Assembly: GCF_001645685.2 (NCBI RefSeq)
Contig: NZ_CP017080.1
Coordinates: forward strand, 1,912,001-1,976,000
Source: Peribacillus muralis
Lineage (GTDB): Bacteria; Bacillota; Bacilli; Bacillales; DSM-1321
Direction: 5' to 3'
DNA length: 64,000 nt
Under the pieces are notes generated by a model. It was given only the letters and a program-made list of their open reading frames with translations, did not search any database and was not told where the DNA came from. Below are positions 15,805-24,711 of this stretch, piece after piece. Each line of letters starts with the position of its first letter. Position 1 is the stretch's first letter. The translations under genes were made by a program, and so were the position numbers.

Positions 15805-17109
15805 GTGTATAAAATTGGTGTTGTAGGTCCGCTTTCGTCAATAAAGAAAGTTCGAGATGTTACTGATGAATTCGAGCACGAAATAGATTTCGTTGATTTT
15901 CCATATGAAGATGCACGAGAGGTTACGGACATTATTAAAAAACATCAAAATGCAGTAAATGGTTGGTTTTTCTCAGGGCCGGTCCCCTATAGGATTGCAA
16001 AGGAAATGTTGGATTCAGAAGCGAATTTTACATATTGCCCTCCAGTCGGATCCAGTTTATATAGATGTTTTTTACAAATGTCCAGGGATCAACAACATTT
16101 CTTCGATAAGATATCGATTGACATGATTCGTTTTGAGGATTTTTTTTTACAGGAGTCGCTGCAAGAGCTAGGGATATCGACCGAACATATTCATGTGAAA
16201 ACATTTGATGAAAAATATAATTTTCAAGACATTGTTGAATTTCACCTTGATTTGTGGAGGAAAGGGGAGGTACAAGGTGTCCTTACCGTGCTTCAATCCG
16301 TCTATGATGCATTGAAGCAGGAGAATGTTTCTGTCTATAAAATAAATATGACAAAGATGGAAATTCGGCAAGCGGTCAAGATATTGATTGAAAAGGCAAA
16401 AAGTACATATTTCAAGGATAGTCAAATTGGTGTAGAGATAATTGAAATCGATCAGTTTGATCAATTTGTGGATGAGGTTAATATTCGTTACCATCTGCAG
16501 CATTTAGAGTTGAAAATCAAACAAACATTGCTTTCATTTTGCGAAAAACTGGATGGTTCCCTCATTGAAAATGGAAACGGCCGTTATCAAATATTTAGTT
16601 CGCGTAAGGAGATAGAGCGTGAAATCGGCAGCTTGCGCAGTACTGTTCAGCAGTTATCATTAGAGATGGATGTCTCTGTTGCAGTTGGAATTGGTTTTGG
16701 TGAGACGGCGGCATCTGCAGAAATCAATGCACGGAAGGCGATTCGTCATTCGAAAAAGCAAGAAAGCTCCGGCATTGTCGTTATCCAGGAAGATGGTGTA
16801 ATCATTGAATCCGCAGGTCAAGAAGAACAATTGGCTTATACCTTCCGTTCCGATGATAAAGAGCTGCTGGATAAATTAAATCAAGCTAATATAAGCGTGA
16901 AAACGTTCAAAAAGATAGAAGCATTGATCGATCGGATGAATTGGGATGGTTTCACTTCTTCAGACTTGGCTTCGCATCTATCGATGACCGTACGTAATGC
17001 TCAGAGAATTATGAGTGGTTTAAACGAATGCGGCTTAGTGGAGTACAAAGGAGAGGAGCTCCAATCTCCCCGAGGCAGACCTCGTAAAATTTATATGTTA
17101 AAGAAATGA
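15805..17109 (+). CDS. transcriptional regulator with degenerate GGDEF/GCH III-like domain and C-terminal HTH, divergent from abgT
   Basis: 434 residues from the GTG at 15805 (G-rich ribosome site at 15790-15797). Domains in order: an N-terminal sensor-like region (1-130; KIGVVGPLSSIKKVRDV, VNGWFFSGPVPYRIA), a helical middle, a segment around 290-313 (VSVAVGIGFGETAASAEINA) that looks like the late part of a GGDEF or GTP cyclohydrolase III fold with no GGDEF active-site motif, and a winged HTH at about 380-411 (FTSSDLASHLSMTVRNAQRI) ending in a basic GRPRKIYML wing. No membrane segment. Its divergent place and the shared half-sites make it the likely regulator of abgTAB. Not a standard LysR, GntR or IclR protein. 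Confidence 0.7.
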   Translation: MYKIGVVGPLSSIKKVRDVTDEFEHEIDFVDFPYEDAREVTDIIKKHQNAVNGWFFSGPVPYRIAKEMLDSEANFTYCPPVGSSLYRCFLQMSRDQQHFFDKISIDMIRFEDFFLQESLQELGISTEHIHVKTFDEKYNFQDIVEFHLDLWRKGEVQGVLTVLQSVYDALKQENVSVYKINMTKMEIRQAVKILIEKAKSTYFKDSQIGVEIIEIDQFDQFVDEVNIRYHLQHLELKIKQTLLSFCEKLDGSLIENGNGRYQIFSSRKEIEREIGSLRSTVQQLSLEMDVSVAVGIGFGETAASAEINARKAIRHSKKQESSGIVVIQEDGVIIESAGQEEQLAYTFRSDDKELLDKLNQANISVKTFKKIEALIDRMNWDGFTSSDLASHLSMTVRNAQRIMSGLNECGLVEYKGEELQSPRGRPRKIYMLKK

Positions 17110-17189
17110 TACCTCGTCGTTCTGAATCGTCCTAACAGAAATAGGTTTACAATGAAAGTATCGAGAAAACATCTCCGTCAAGGAAAGCT

Positions 17190-17230
17190 TTAGCCCCTTA
17201 ATTATCGTGTTAGGGGCTAACCTCAATTTT
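17190..17230 (+). terminator. terminator after the abg regulator
   Basis: TTAGCCCCT pairs with AGGGGCTAA across a loop of about 13 bases; a T-run follows a few bases on. The remainder of the 365-bp gap to 17474 shows no gene. Confidence 0.6.
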
Positions 17231-17474
17231 TATGTTCGACCGTACTTTATAAGAACACTCACCACATCATCCTCAAACCTTGACTATTGCACTGATCACA
17301 ACACATCCGACAAAAAACATTACCTCAATGAATCAGGTTCCCGAGGGCATTGATTTGGATGTTAACCACTCATTTAAATACTGCATTTTTTAATCTGTTG
17401 CTATCTTTCTTTTTGGATAAAGAAGGTAAAGACCTTTTGTATGGAGAATATTTTGTCAAAAGGGGGTTGTTGGA

Positions 17475-17822
17475 ATGCAGCATCATAATGAAATCGATTT
17501 ATCTAAAGAGGATATCTTAAAAATGATCGTTCGACATTTGAGTGTATTCCCTTTGACTAGTTTAGGTGCCATTAGAGAAGTGATCGGTAGTTCTTTAAAA
17601 CAGCGAGGATTGATAACCGGTGTAACCGAGGATTTAGGCAGATCTGCGGCAGCCTATAATAGAAATATATCAGAAGAAGATATTCGTTTAATAAATGATT
17701 GCATTTATGACCTATTGGATAGCCGTATAATCATGCCTGGCAATAATGGTGATCATTCGGATCTCCCTTGGATTCATGTATTCGATCAAGATAAGCTGAA
17801 ACATATGTCCAATCTACCATGA
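17475..17822 (+). CDS. hypothetical protein, possible winged-helix
   Basis: 115 residues, soluble, with AAAAGGGGGTTG upstream of the ATG. Two helix-rich blocks (EDILKMIVRHLSVFPLTSLGAIREVIGSSL and EEDIRLINDCIYDLLDSRIIMPGNNG) are followed by a strand-like PWIHVFDQDKL. The second block plus the glycine turn resembles a winged-helix, but the match is weak. The gene is isolated and of unknown function. Confidence 0.5.
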   Translation: MQHHNEIDLSKEDILKMIVRHLSVFPLTSLGAIREVIGSSLKQRGLITGVTEDLGRSAAAYNRNISEEDIRLINDCIYDLLDSRIIMPGNNGDHSDLPWIHVFDQDKLKHMSNLP

Positions 17823-17969
17823 TCTTCGATTTGGCTGGAGTTGGATTATCCCCCAAAAAAGCTTGTTGAAATGGTGAAAGTCCCCGTGATTAGGATGAAT
17901 GAACTCGCTAAAGAAAGCATGCCAGTGAGTGAAAGGGGCATCGAATCTTAAGCTGCCGTGAACATTCAA

Positions 17970-19079
17970 TCAGGGGACCTTCACTTTACCCGAACGTTTC
18001 TTCGACTTTTTAATTTGCAAGCAAATGTAAAGAAGGGGTAAGTATATGATGAGAAAAGACACACAGTAAGGGTTGATGATTTTATTCAATATATATAGGG
18101 AATCAATATCAAAAAAGAAAATATTGACCAGGAGAATAAGTGAAAACATCACCCATAGCGGATACTTTTGCTGGATATCGAACATTCGTTTCAAACCCCT
18201 GCTGGCACTCCATAACGGAATGACCATGTTGGGTATGATGATGATGGTCCACCAAGAAATGATGATGTATTCAAACCGTTGGATGAAAGGAAATTCAATA
18301 ATACTTGTGATGGTGAGCGTCGGCCAAAGGGTAAGTTCCAACTGCCTCTCTGAATAAAAGACTATCGAAACCATGTAAATCAATAAGGCCAATAAGGTTG
18401 AGAGCAAGGCTCCTCCATGGGCAAATTTTTGTGATGTTCCTGCATCTTTAAGGAATGGGTAATACATGAGGATCATCTCAAAACCAATCAGGGATAATGA
18501 AGTGCTTCTAGTCCCTTTCAATATTTCCAATAAAGTATGATCGAAAATGGGAAGGATGTTAGTGAATTCAGAGTATTTTAAGCCATAGAAAGGAACAAAA
18601 ATAAGCCAGTAGGACACTGCGACCGTTAAAAAGGCGATACCGGTTATGGTACGGAATCCTCCAGTGATAATGTAATAAATCAAGGTCATGAAAACAAATG
18701 CAAATGCCCAGGAAGGCACCTCTGAGAACATCCAGACATGTATGACATTTATATAGCTGTTTATAATTGTCATTCCAAGTAAAAAGCAGTAAAGGATGAA
18801 TAACAGACTGAAAAAGTTCCCAGCCCATTTTCCAAATGCATGATTACTAGCGGAAATGATATCACCAGGGACAATACTGAAAATCTTGTATATGATCCAA
18901 ATGAATGTATGGACGATAAGTCCGGCCAGCAGGATCGAGATCCAGCCATCCGTTCCCGCCGACTTCGCCAACACCCTTTGAAAACTAAGCACTCCTATCC
19001 CTGTTTGCATGGAATGCACTAAAAAAAATACATAAAAAGGTGAAACCTTAAACTTTTCATTAACGCCAGCTTGGTTCAT
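17970..19079 (-). CDS. orphan GerB-family spore germination permease
   Basis: 369 residues with ten predicted membrane segments and the family start (KVSPFYVFFLVHSMQTGIGVL, then FQRVLAKSAGTDGWISILLAG), which forms the B subunit of germinant receptors in the spore inner membrane. Usually the gene sits with A and C partners; here it is alone, as some orphan yndE/gerB-like genes are. A sigma-G-like promoter (19134-19164) lies about 55 bp upstream, which supports forespore expression. It may join A and C subunits encoded elsewhere, for instance those at 38522-41169. Confidence 0.88.
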   Translation of the reverse strand: MNQAGVNEKFKVSPFYVFFLVHSMQTGIGVLSFQRVLAKSAGTDGWISILLAGLIVHTFIWIIYKIFSIVPGDIISASNHAFGKWAGNFFSLLFILYCFLLGMTIINSYINVIHVWMFSEVPSWAFAFVFMTLIYYIITGGFRTITGIAFLTVAVSYWLIFVPFYGLKYSEFTNILPIFDHTLLEILKGTRSTSLSLIGFEMILMYYPFLKDAGTSQKFAHGGALLSTLLALLIYMVSIVFYSERQLELTLWPTLTITSIIEFPFIQRFEYIIISWWTIIIIPNMVIPLWSASRGLKRMFDIQQKYPLWVMFSLILLVNIFFFDIDSLYILNKIINPYCVSFLIIYLPLLYICLQIKKSKKRSGKVKVP

Positions 19080-19133
19080 GTGTGCCCCTCATTTATTTCA
19101 TTAATATTTTTTCGTGTTACATGCATGCTAATA

Positions 19134-19164
19134 TAATCTGGCTTTTTCCATGGGAATTTATTCA
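19134..19164 (-). promoter_or_regulatory. sigma-G-like promoter of the orphan gerB
   Basis: Minus strand TGAATA (19159-19164), an 18-base spacer and CAGATTA (19134-19140), one mismatch from CATnnTA. The rest of the 19080-19421 gap shows no other feature apart from a hairpin at 19364-19391. Confidence 0.55.
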
Positions 19165-19363
19165 GAATGATCGTATGAAGGAAGGTTACCTATACGTCAA
19201 ATATCGAGTGGATGGAAAACTGGGAATGAACGTGGGAAAGATATGATCATTTTAAATGGGAAAACAGAATGAAGATGAACCATTACGCGTAAATGAATGA
19301 CGTATCCTAAGTTGGCAAATTCAGAATAACGCAAAAGAGCGACGATTCAAGTATACGGATGAT

Positions 19364-19391
19364 ACCCCAATTGTTTGTGAACAATTAGGGT
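19364..19391. terminator. probable terminator after yczE
   Basis: ACCCCAATTGTT and AACAATTAGGGT form an 11 of 12 bp stem with a 4-nt loop, 30 bp beyond the stop codon of the leftward yczE. No T-run is present, so the call is tentative. Confidence 0.4.
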
Positions 19392-19421
19392 GCATTTGAT
19401 TAAATGGTGGTACATCATTTT

Positions 19422-20054
19422 CTATGCAACAAATCCGGAATCTTTGTTTTTCCGTGCCGCCACATGAAGCAACTTTCGAAAAAAAGCTAAAGAATACTGA
19501 AATACCGGGCTTTGGATAAAAGTATAAACAAAGGTCATAACAAAAATAGGACCTCCCAAGAGGAAGCCGATCAAGAGCACTAAGCTTTCCACGATTACAC
19601 GCGCCTGGCTAACCGATAGACGTGTCTTATCCGCGAGTGAAAGCATGAAACCATCTCTGGGACCGGCTCCGATACCTGCTGCTACATATAAACCTCCCCC
19701 AACCCCGGTTATGACAATACCAGCTAACAAAATCATATAATCCTTCCAATCGTGAGAGGCTTCGGGAAGGATATCAGCCCACAAGAAAAAATCGATAATG
19801 GGGCCAATCAATAAAGCGTTCAAAAATGTGCCAATATTAATATAGCTTCGATCCACCACAAAAGAAATGGAAACCAGTATGAGACCGCATATAATGCCCC
19901 AGCTTCCTATCGTTAAACCATGTCTAGCATACAATGCAACATTCAAAACATCCCATGGGTGCAAGCCGAGATAACTTACCTGGATAGCCAGCGCTGTGCC
20001 CAAACCAAAGAGGATGAAGCCGGAAAATAAAAAAAAGTAACGCAGGAATGCCAT
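19422..20054 (-). CDS. yczE: YczE-like integral membrane protein
   Basis: 210 residues with five membrane segments and the YczE/YitT-type motifs GLHPWDVLNVALYARHGLTIGSWG-like start and GAGPRDGFMLSL. In Bacillus, YczE lies beside sfp and is needed for some nonribosomal lipopeptide production, although its mechanism is unknown. Here sfp is absent. A Fur-like sequence (20101-20113) lies 47 bp upstream of the start codon, which hints at iron-linked control. Confidence 0.82.
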   Translation of the reverse strand: MAFLRYFFLFSGFILFGLGTALAIQVSYLGLHPWDVLNVALYARHGLTIGSWGIICGLILVSISFVVDRSYINIGTFLNALLIGPIIDFFLWADILPEASHDWKDYMILLAGIVITGVGGGLYVAAGIGAGPRDGFMLSLADKTRLSVSQARVIVESLVLLIGFLLGGPIFVMTFVYTFIQSPVFQYSLAFFRKLLHVAARKNKDSGFVA

Positions 20055-20100
20055 CGTGGTTATCCTCCTTCAAAATTTGGATTGGCAAGCAAAGATTGTC

Positions 20101-20113
20101 GATAATCATTATC
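20101..20113. promoter_or_regulatory. Fur-like box upstream of yczE
   Basis: GATAATCATTATC is a perfect 6-1-6 inverted repeat that matches the core of the Bacillus 7-1-7 Fur box at all inner positions. It sits close to an AT-rich TATTATAAG stretch that could be the -10 of yczE. The rest of 20055-20393 holds no feature that I can support. Confidence 0.5.
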
Positions 20114-20393
20114 TTATAATATATGGATACCAATTTAAACGAAAAAAAAATTATTTACAAAAATCAGAAATTTATCTATATTTATTTGTATTTGGTAAAG
20201 AAAGACACTCATTTTGAATACGTAAGCAAAAAATAAAATGAGAGAAGTAAAGAAGGAATCACAAGATCAAAGTGGAATTTAGTTTTTATCCATCCTTTCA
20301 ATAATTTAGATTATGCAAATTGGTGCATTCCCGTGGAAAGGGGTGTGCTGGTATATGGATTTTGAACGAACACAATATGAAGGCGGTGCTAAT

Positions 20394-21029
20394 ATGTTAA
20401 AGCCAGTAACACTTCGTGGCCATTTGGTCTGTCTAGAGCCGATGACGGTTGAACACGTCCATGACCTTTGCGCCGCAGCTTCGGAAGATAGGTCCACCTA
20501 TGGCTATACCAATGTGCCAGTCGGACTGGATGAAACCCGCCGATATATTGAAAGTGCCTTGAAGGCCCACTTGGAAGGGAGCGTACTGCCTTTCGTTGTC
20601 CGGCACAACGGTACGGGCAAAATTGTCGGAACGACCAGATTTCTTGACCTTGAAGTGTTTAATTTGCCACAGGGAACATCCAATGGTGCCATACCTACCG
20701 ATGACAACCCACCGAGCGTTGCTGAGATAGGCAGCACTTGGTATGCAGCCTCTGCCCAGCGGACTGGTGTGAACACGGAGTGCAAGCTATTGATGCTTGC
20801 CCATGCATTTGAATCGTGGCAAACGATCAGGGTTACCTTGAAGACCGATGCTCGAAACGAACGTTCCCGTTCTGGCATACAACGTCTTGGCGCCACTTTT
20901 GAAGGTGTACGCAGGGCACACATCCCAGCCAGTGATGGTGGCATAAGGGACACAGCGTATTATTCAATTATCGCTAAAGAATGGCCTGAGGTCCGGAAGA
21001 ATCTTCTTCAGAAGCAGCAAAGAAGCTAG
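20394..21029 (+). CDS. GNAT N-acetyltransferase (RimJ/RimL-like)
   Basis: 211 residues from the ATG at 20394, with AAGGCGGTG upstream; 27 further codons are open but lack a ribosome site. The fold is visible in order: LRGHLVCLEPMTVEHVHDL, the central strand KIVGTTRFLDLEV, the acetyl-CoA region QRTGVNTECKLLMLAHAFE (replacing the usual Q/R-x-x-G-x-G/A loop) and the C-terminal RSGIQRLGATFEGVRRAH. It probably acetylates an amino group of a small molecule or protein N-terminus. The higher GC of this gene compared with its neighbours could signal transfer. Confidence 0.85.
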   Translation: MLKPVTLRGHLVCLEPMTVEHVHDLCAAASEDRSTYGYTNVPVGLDETRRYIESALKAHLEGSVLPFVVRHNGTGKIVGTTRFLDLEVFNLPQGTSNGAIPTDDNPPSVAEIGSTWYAASAQRTGVNTECKLLMLAHAFESWQTIRVTLKTDARNERSRSGIQRLGATFEGVRRAHIPASDGGIRDTAYYSIIAKEWPEVRKNLLQKQQRS

Positions 21030-21187
21030 TCTGGAGTGTTGAACGAGTGTATAGAGATTTGTCACTTAGCTCTCAATCTATCTGAACAAATACGAATATA
21101 TTGAAATTAACACAATATGATTTCGTGGGCATAGCGTATTTGCTGAGGACGCATGTTTGAATAATCATGAAGGTTTTTATGAAAACG

Positions 21188-21227
21188 CGATTCTTTCCAT
21201 TTATATAGGGAAGAATCGTATTTTTTA
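21188..21227 (+). terminator. terminator between the GNAT gene and azlCD
   Basis: CGATTCTTTCC pairs with GGGAAGAATCG (one G-U pair), followed by a run of T residues. The remainder of 21030-21451 shows no gene. Confidence 0.7.
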
Positions 21228-21451
21228 TTGAAGGTAGATGATTCGGAAAGGTTTGAATGTTGGATAAGTTAGTATTATACTAACTACTAATATAATGAAT
21301 TACCCATAAAATTATTCATTTTGCTGTTGCGAGGGCAATATCCAAAGTTTAAAGAAGTGGTCACAAAGAAAATGAAATCTGATAAAATTTTCATACGGAT
21401 AGTTGATGTACATAACTCGAGTTGAAAAATGTAGAATTAGGAGGGAATAAG

Positions 21452-22186
21452 GTGAGTTTAGAGGACGTCCATGTGGAGACAACTGCATCACCACGCGATC
21501 AAGATGGCTTTATGAAAGGGGTAAAAGATTGTGTCCCAACGTTACTCGGTTATTTAAGTATCGGGTTAGCTGCCGGAGTTGTTCAAAAGACAGCAGGATT
21601 AAGCATAGCTGAGATTGCCCTGATGAGTTTGATTCTATATGCTGGGTCAGCTCAATTCATTGCGGCAGGAATGATAGCGGCAAGCAGTTCCCCCACAGCA
21701 ATCATTATTACCATATTATTTGTCAATATGCGCCACCTTTTACTTAGTGCGGCGCTATCCCCGTATTTTCGTCATCTTTCCCCACTGAGGAACATCCTTG
21801 TAGGTTCACTGCTCACGGATGAGACATTTGGTGTCGCCATTAACCAAACAGCGAAAAAGAACCAAATCAATGAAACTTGGATGCACGGACTCAATGTGAC
21901 GGCTTATTTAAATTGGTTTCTTGCCAATATTGCAGGCGCTCTATTGGCCCAATGGATTTCAGATCCGGAAAAATTCGGTCTTGAATTTGCCTTGCCAGCG
22001 ATGTTCATCGGCATTCTCGTCCTGTCCATAATAGGCAGAGGGAAAATTAAAAGAGATGTAGCTGTGGCAGTCATTGCGGTTGTCATTGCTGTAGCGAGCT
22101 CTTTCGTCCTGTCCAGCAGTATGGGGATCATTGTGGCTACGATCATTGCCTCCACAATAGGGATGGTGGTGGAAAAATGGAGATAA
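21452..22186 (+). CDS. azlC: branched-chain amino acid exporter, AzlC subunit
   Basis: 244 residues from a GTG with TTAGGAGGG upstream. Family motifs include DGFMKGVKDCVPTLLGYL, the LYAGSAQFIAAGM segment and FVNMRHLLLSAALSPYF; about seven membrane segments. AzlC with AzlD exports leucine-type amino acids and toxic analogues. The azlD start lies 10 bases before its stop codon. The usual regulator AzlB is not adjacent. Confidence 0.92.
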   Translation: MSLEDVHVETTASPRDQDGFMKGVKDCVPTLLGYLSIGLAAGVVQKTAGLSIAEIALMSLILYAGSAQFIAAGMIAASSSPTAIIITILFVNMRHLLLSAALSPYFRHLSPLRNILVGSLLTDETFGVAINQTAKKNQINETWMHGLNVTAYLNWFLANIAGALLAQWISDPEKFGLEFALPAMFIGILVLSIIGRGKIKRDVAVAVIAVVIAVASSFVLSSSMGIIVATIIASTIGMVVEKWR

Positions 22187-22512
22187 GATGGGATGTTTTT
22201 TTGATCATTGTAGGAGCGGCTATTGTAACTTTCATTCCAAGGGTGGTTCCACTAATGGTTCTTAGTCGTATTGAATTACCAGAGTGGGGGATGCGTTGGT
22301 TGAATTATGTTCCCATATCGGTCATGGCTGCATTGATAAGCCAGGAAATATTGGTTCATGATGGGAAGCTTTCTTCTTTAACCGATAATATTCAGCTAGT
22401 AGCGGCCATTCCGACTTTTTTAATTGCGATAAAAACACGTAGTTTATTAGTAACTGTACTCTCTGGGGTCATTTTTTTCATGTTTTTACGTTGGGTTTTT
22501 ACCTGGGTTTGA
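22177..22512 (+). CDS. azlD: branched-chain amino acid exporter, AzlD subunit
   Basis: 111 residues with four membrane segments and the AzlD pattern (FIPRVVPLMVLSRIELPEWGMRWLNYVPISVMAAL, conserved P-V-S/A-V-M-A-A). It overlaps azlC by 10 bp, a sign of coupled synthesis of the two subunits. A strong terminator follows within 10 bp. Confidence 0.92.
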   Translation: MEIRWDVFLIIVGAAIVTFIPRVVPLMVLSRIELPEWGMRWLNYVPISVMAALISQEILVHDGKLSSLTDNIQLVAAIPTFLIAIKTRSLLVTVLSGVIFFMFLRWVFTWV

Positions 22513-22518
22513 TCGGAG

Positions 22519-22548
22519 CCGATTCCCTGCATAGGGAGTCGGTTTTTT
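22519..22548 (+). terminator. terminator of azlCD
   Basis: CCGATTCCCT pairs with AGGGAGTCGG around a GCAT loop, followed by six T residues. Confidence 0.85.
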
Positions 22549-22771
22549 GGAGGGTGGAGTTTTCTGGATTGGAATGGGCAGTTCAGCAGTGAGAATGATA
22601 ATTTTTTATAAGGATGAAAGGAAAAGTGTAATTATTTAAATATTTAATATTGACAGAATATTTACGTCCTATTAAGATAATGAATGGAACGTAATGCGTA
22701 TTCAGGAGCTTGGTTTCATTTCAAAACTAGGATGATGTAATAAGAAAGAAGTATTTTTCATAACATTTTGA

Positions 22772-23334
22772 ATGCGTATTCATACCATTGTTTTCTTAAA
22801 GAAATTCAGCTTGAAAAGTGGTGGGCAAAAGCAAAAAAAAAGACCAGTATTTTTAAGACGTATTCTTGGGTTGATCTTTGCATGTGCAAGATATAATCCG
22901 CCCCATATTTTTGTCAGCTTAGCCAAACAGTTGGCTTTACTTGCATCACCGTTAGCGATGTTTTACATTGGGATGTTGATCATGTCCATAACTAAGTCGC
23001 AGCTCCTGACTGCCAAAAGAAAAATCATCATTCCGACCATCATTAAATTGGTGTCATTGCCCCTTGTTGTATTTGGGATAATAAAAATGATGAATTTGGA
23101 CAGAATCATTTCGCAAACCTTGCTGATCCAAGCCATGATGCCTGTTCTTACTATAGCTTCCATTCTGTTCAGCAAATATGGTGCAAACGAAAATTGGGTG
23201 CAATTACAACGATAATGACGACAATCCTCTCCATGATATCCATTCCGTTATCTATAGGTAGGATTTATATGAAAGCTGAATTTGCGGCATTATCATCCAG
23301 ACAGCAAATGAAAGCAAGCCTTTTTGAACAATGA
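22772..23334 (+). pseudogene. AEC-family (auxin efflux carrier/malate permease) transporter, N-truncated and frameshifted
   Basis: Only the C-terminal half of an AEC transporter remains: a loop of the form KKRPVFLRRILG, then SLAKQLALLASPLAMFYIGM and IPTIIKLVSLPLVVFGI with the later QTLLIQAMMPVLTIASIL. The frame breaks in an A-run near 23193; reading one frame over continues with GAITTIMTTILSMISIPLSI and ends at 23334. The N-terminal five helices are missing. The gene is dead. Confidence 0.8.
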
Positions 23335-23387
23335 AAGGGCTCCCAGTATATTCTGACTGGGAGTGGGGCATATATTGAAAAATGTGT

Positions 23388-24308
23388 TCAGAATATCTCT
23401 TTAAAGGATTTAACTTCCATATCAAGCTGGGTGGAGGCGTTTTCCACTTCTTTAAACGCCATTACGACCTGTTCATTGTAAGTTTGGTTATTTGTAATCC
23501 CCTCTACTGATTGCGCGGTTACTTTACTGATTTTAGCAATTTCAGCTGTAATGCCTTCTACATGGGCATTGACTTCCTGAATCGAGTCTTGAACCCGGTT
23601 TGAAAGCTTTCTGACTTCCCCTGCCACTACATTGAACCCTCTTCCATGTTCTCCGGCGCGAGCTGCCTCTATTGCAGCATTCAATGCCAGTAGATTGGTT
23701 TGGTTGGCAATTTCACGGACCGTCTTGACAATGCTCCTAATCGATTGGGCTTGGGTTTTAAGAGATTCGAGGATTTCCATATTCTCTTTTGATCCAGCCA
23801 CAAGTTTACTGGTTGCAATGGACGCATCCCGACTTCTTATTATGCCAAGTTCAGCTTTTTCATGCAGTTCCTCTGACATACCCTGCAATCGTAATGCCAC
23901 ATCCCTCGCATTCGTTTCTCTTTCTGTAATATCCGTAGCTATTTTGACAACGGCAGAAACCTTTCCGTTATGATCAAGGACGGGCGTATAGGTAGCCTCC
24001 AACCATATTTCCTTACCGGATTTTGTGATGCGTTTTATTTTTTCCTGAAAGCTTTTTCCATTGCGTAAGTTTCTCCAAAATTGTTCATAAGCGATACTTG
24101 TTACAAAGTCCTCTGTGCAAAATATTTTATGATGGAGACCTGGCATTTCATCCACTCTGTATCCCATCGTTTCAGCAAAATTTTCATTGGCCCAAATCAC
24201 CTGCCCGTGTTTATCGAATTCAATCATGGAGAGTGATCTTTCGATGGCGGCCAATACAGCGTTTTCTTCCAAAAGTTGTGTACTTTTGAGGTTTTTCATT
24301 TTTAACAT
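23388..24308 (-). CDS. soluble PAS-domain methyl-accepting chemotaxis-type signal protein
   Basis: 306 residues from the ATG at 24308, behind AAAGGCAGG; 42 open codons upstream have no ribosome site. A single PAS domain (about 15-130) with [36 protein letters not shown] and the PAC ending [10 protein letters not shown] is joined directly to a short methyl-accepting signalling domain with the hairpin [20 protein letters not shown]. No membrane segment, so it senses a cytoplasmic signal such as redox or a small ligand and feeds CheA. Such PAS-MCP proteins affect aerotaxis or biofilm dispersal. Confidence 0.88.
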   Translation of the reverse strand: MLKMKNLKSTQLLEENAVLAAIERSLSMIEFDKHGQVIWANENFAETMGYRVDEMPGLHHKIFCTEDFVTSIAYEQFWRNLRNGKSFQEKIKRITKSGKEIWLEATYTPVLDHNGKVSAVVKIATDITERETNARDVALRLQGMSEELHEKAELGIIRSRDASIATSKLVAGSKENMEILESLKTQAQSIRSIVKTVREIANQTNLLALNAAIEAARAGEHGRGFNVVAGEVRKLSNRVQDSIQEVNAHVEGITAEIAKISKVTAQSVEGITNNQTYNEQVVMAFKEVENASTQLDMEVKSFKEIF

Positions 24309-24598
24309 GGTCGGAAACCTGCCTTTATAAGTATGTTTTGTGTCATTGTCAAACAATTGAAATGCAATGGGGGCTAGTGCTTGAAAAGAGTGTGTAGGCG
24401 TAAGTAAAACAAAGCTCCCTATATCCTTTGCCATTCGAAAAGTGACCTTTCGTTAGTTTATCGTACTGATTAAAAGGAATATTAACAATTTTAGATGTTC
24501 TGCAGGCTTTGAAATTTTTTTTCATGCAGCCAATGCCTCAACGAGACGATAGGTTGAGAAGTCATTCCCTTGCAAAGCAAATAGAGGGACAAAACGGA

Positions 24599-24627
24599 TT
24601 TACTTTATTAAAATAATAATGTATTAT
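24599..24627 (+). promoter_or_regulatory. promoter of the Rrf2 operon
   Basis: TTTACT, a 17-base spacer and TATTAT (24622-24627) immediately precede a large dyad. Apart from this and the dyad, 24309-24711 contains nothing that I can support. Confidence 0.5.
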
Positions 24628-24664
24628 CTGTATAAAGCGGATAATGTTTATCCACTTTATACAG
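24628..24664. promoter_or_regulatory. 17-bp inverted repeat, probable Rrf2 operator
   Basis: CTGTATAAAGCGGATAA (24628-24644) and TTATCCACTTTATACAG (24648-24664) are complementary at 16 of 17 positions with a 3-base centre. The dyad starts right after the -10 box, over the expected transcription start, and 50 bp before the Rrf2 gene. Confidence 0.7.
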
Positions 24665-24711
24665 GAGCGCAAATTGGATTTTTTACAAAAATGTGGAGGA
24701 GTTGATGTTGA

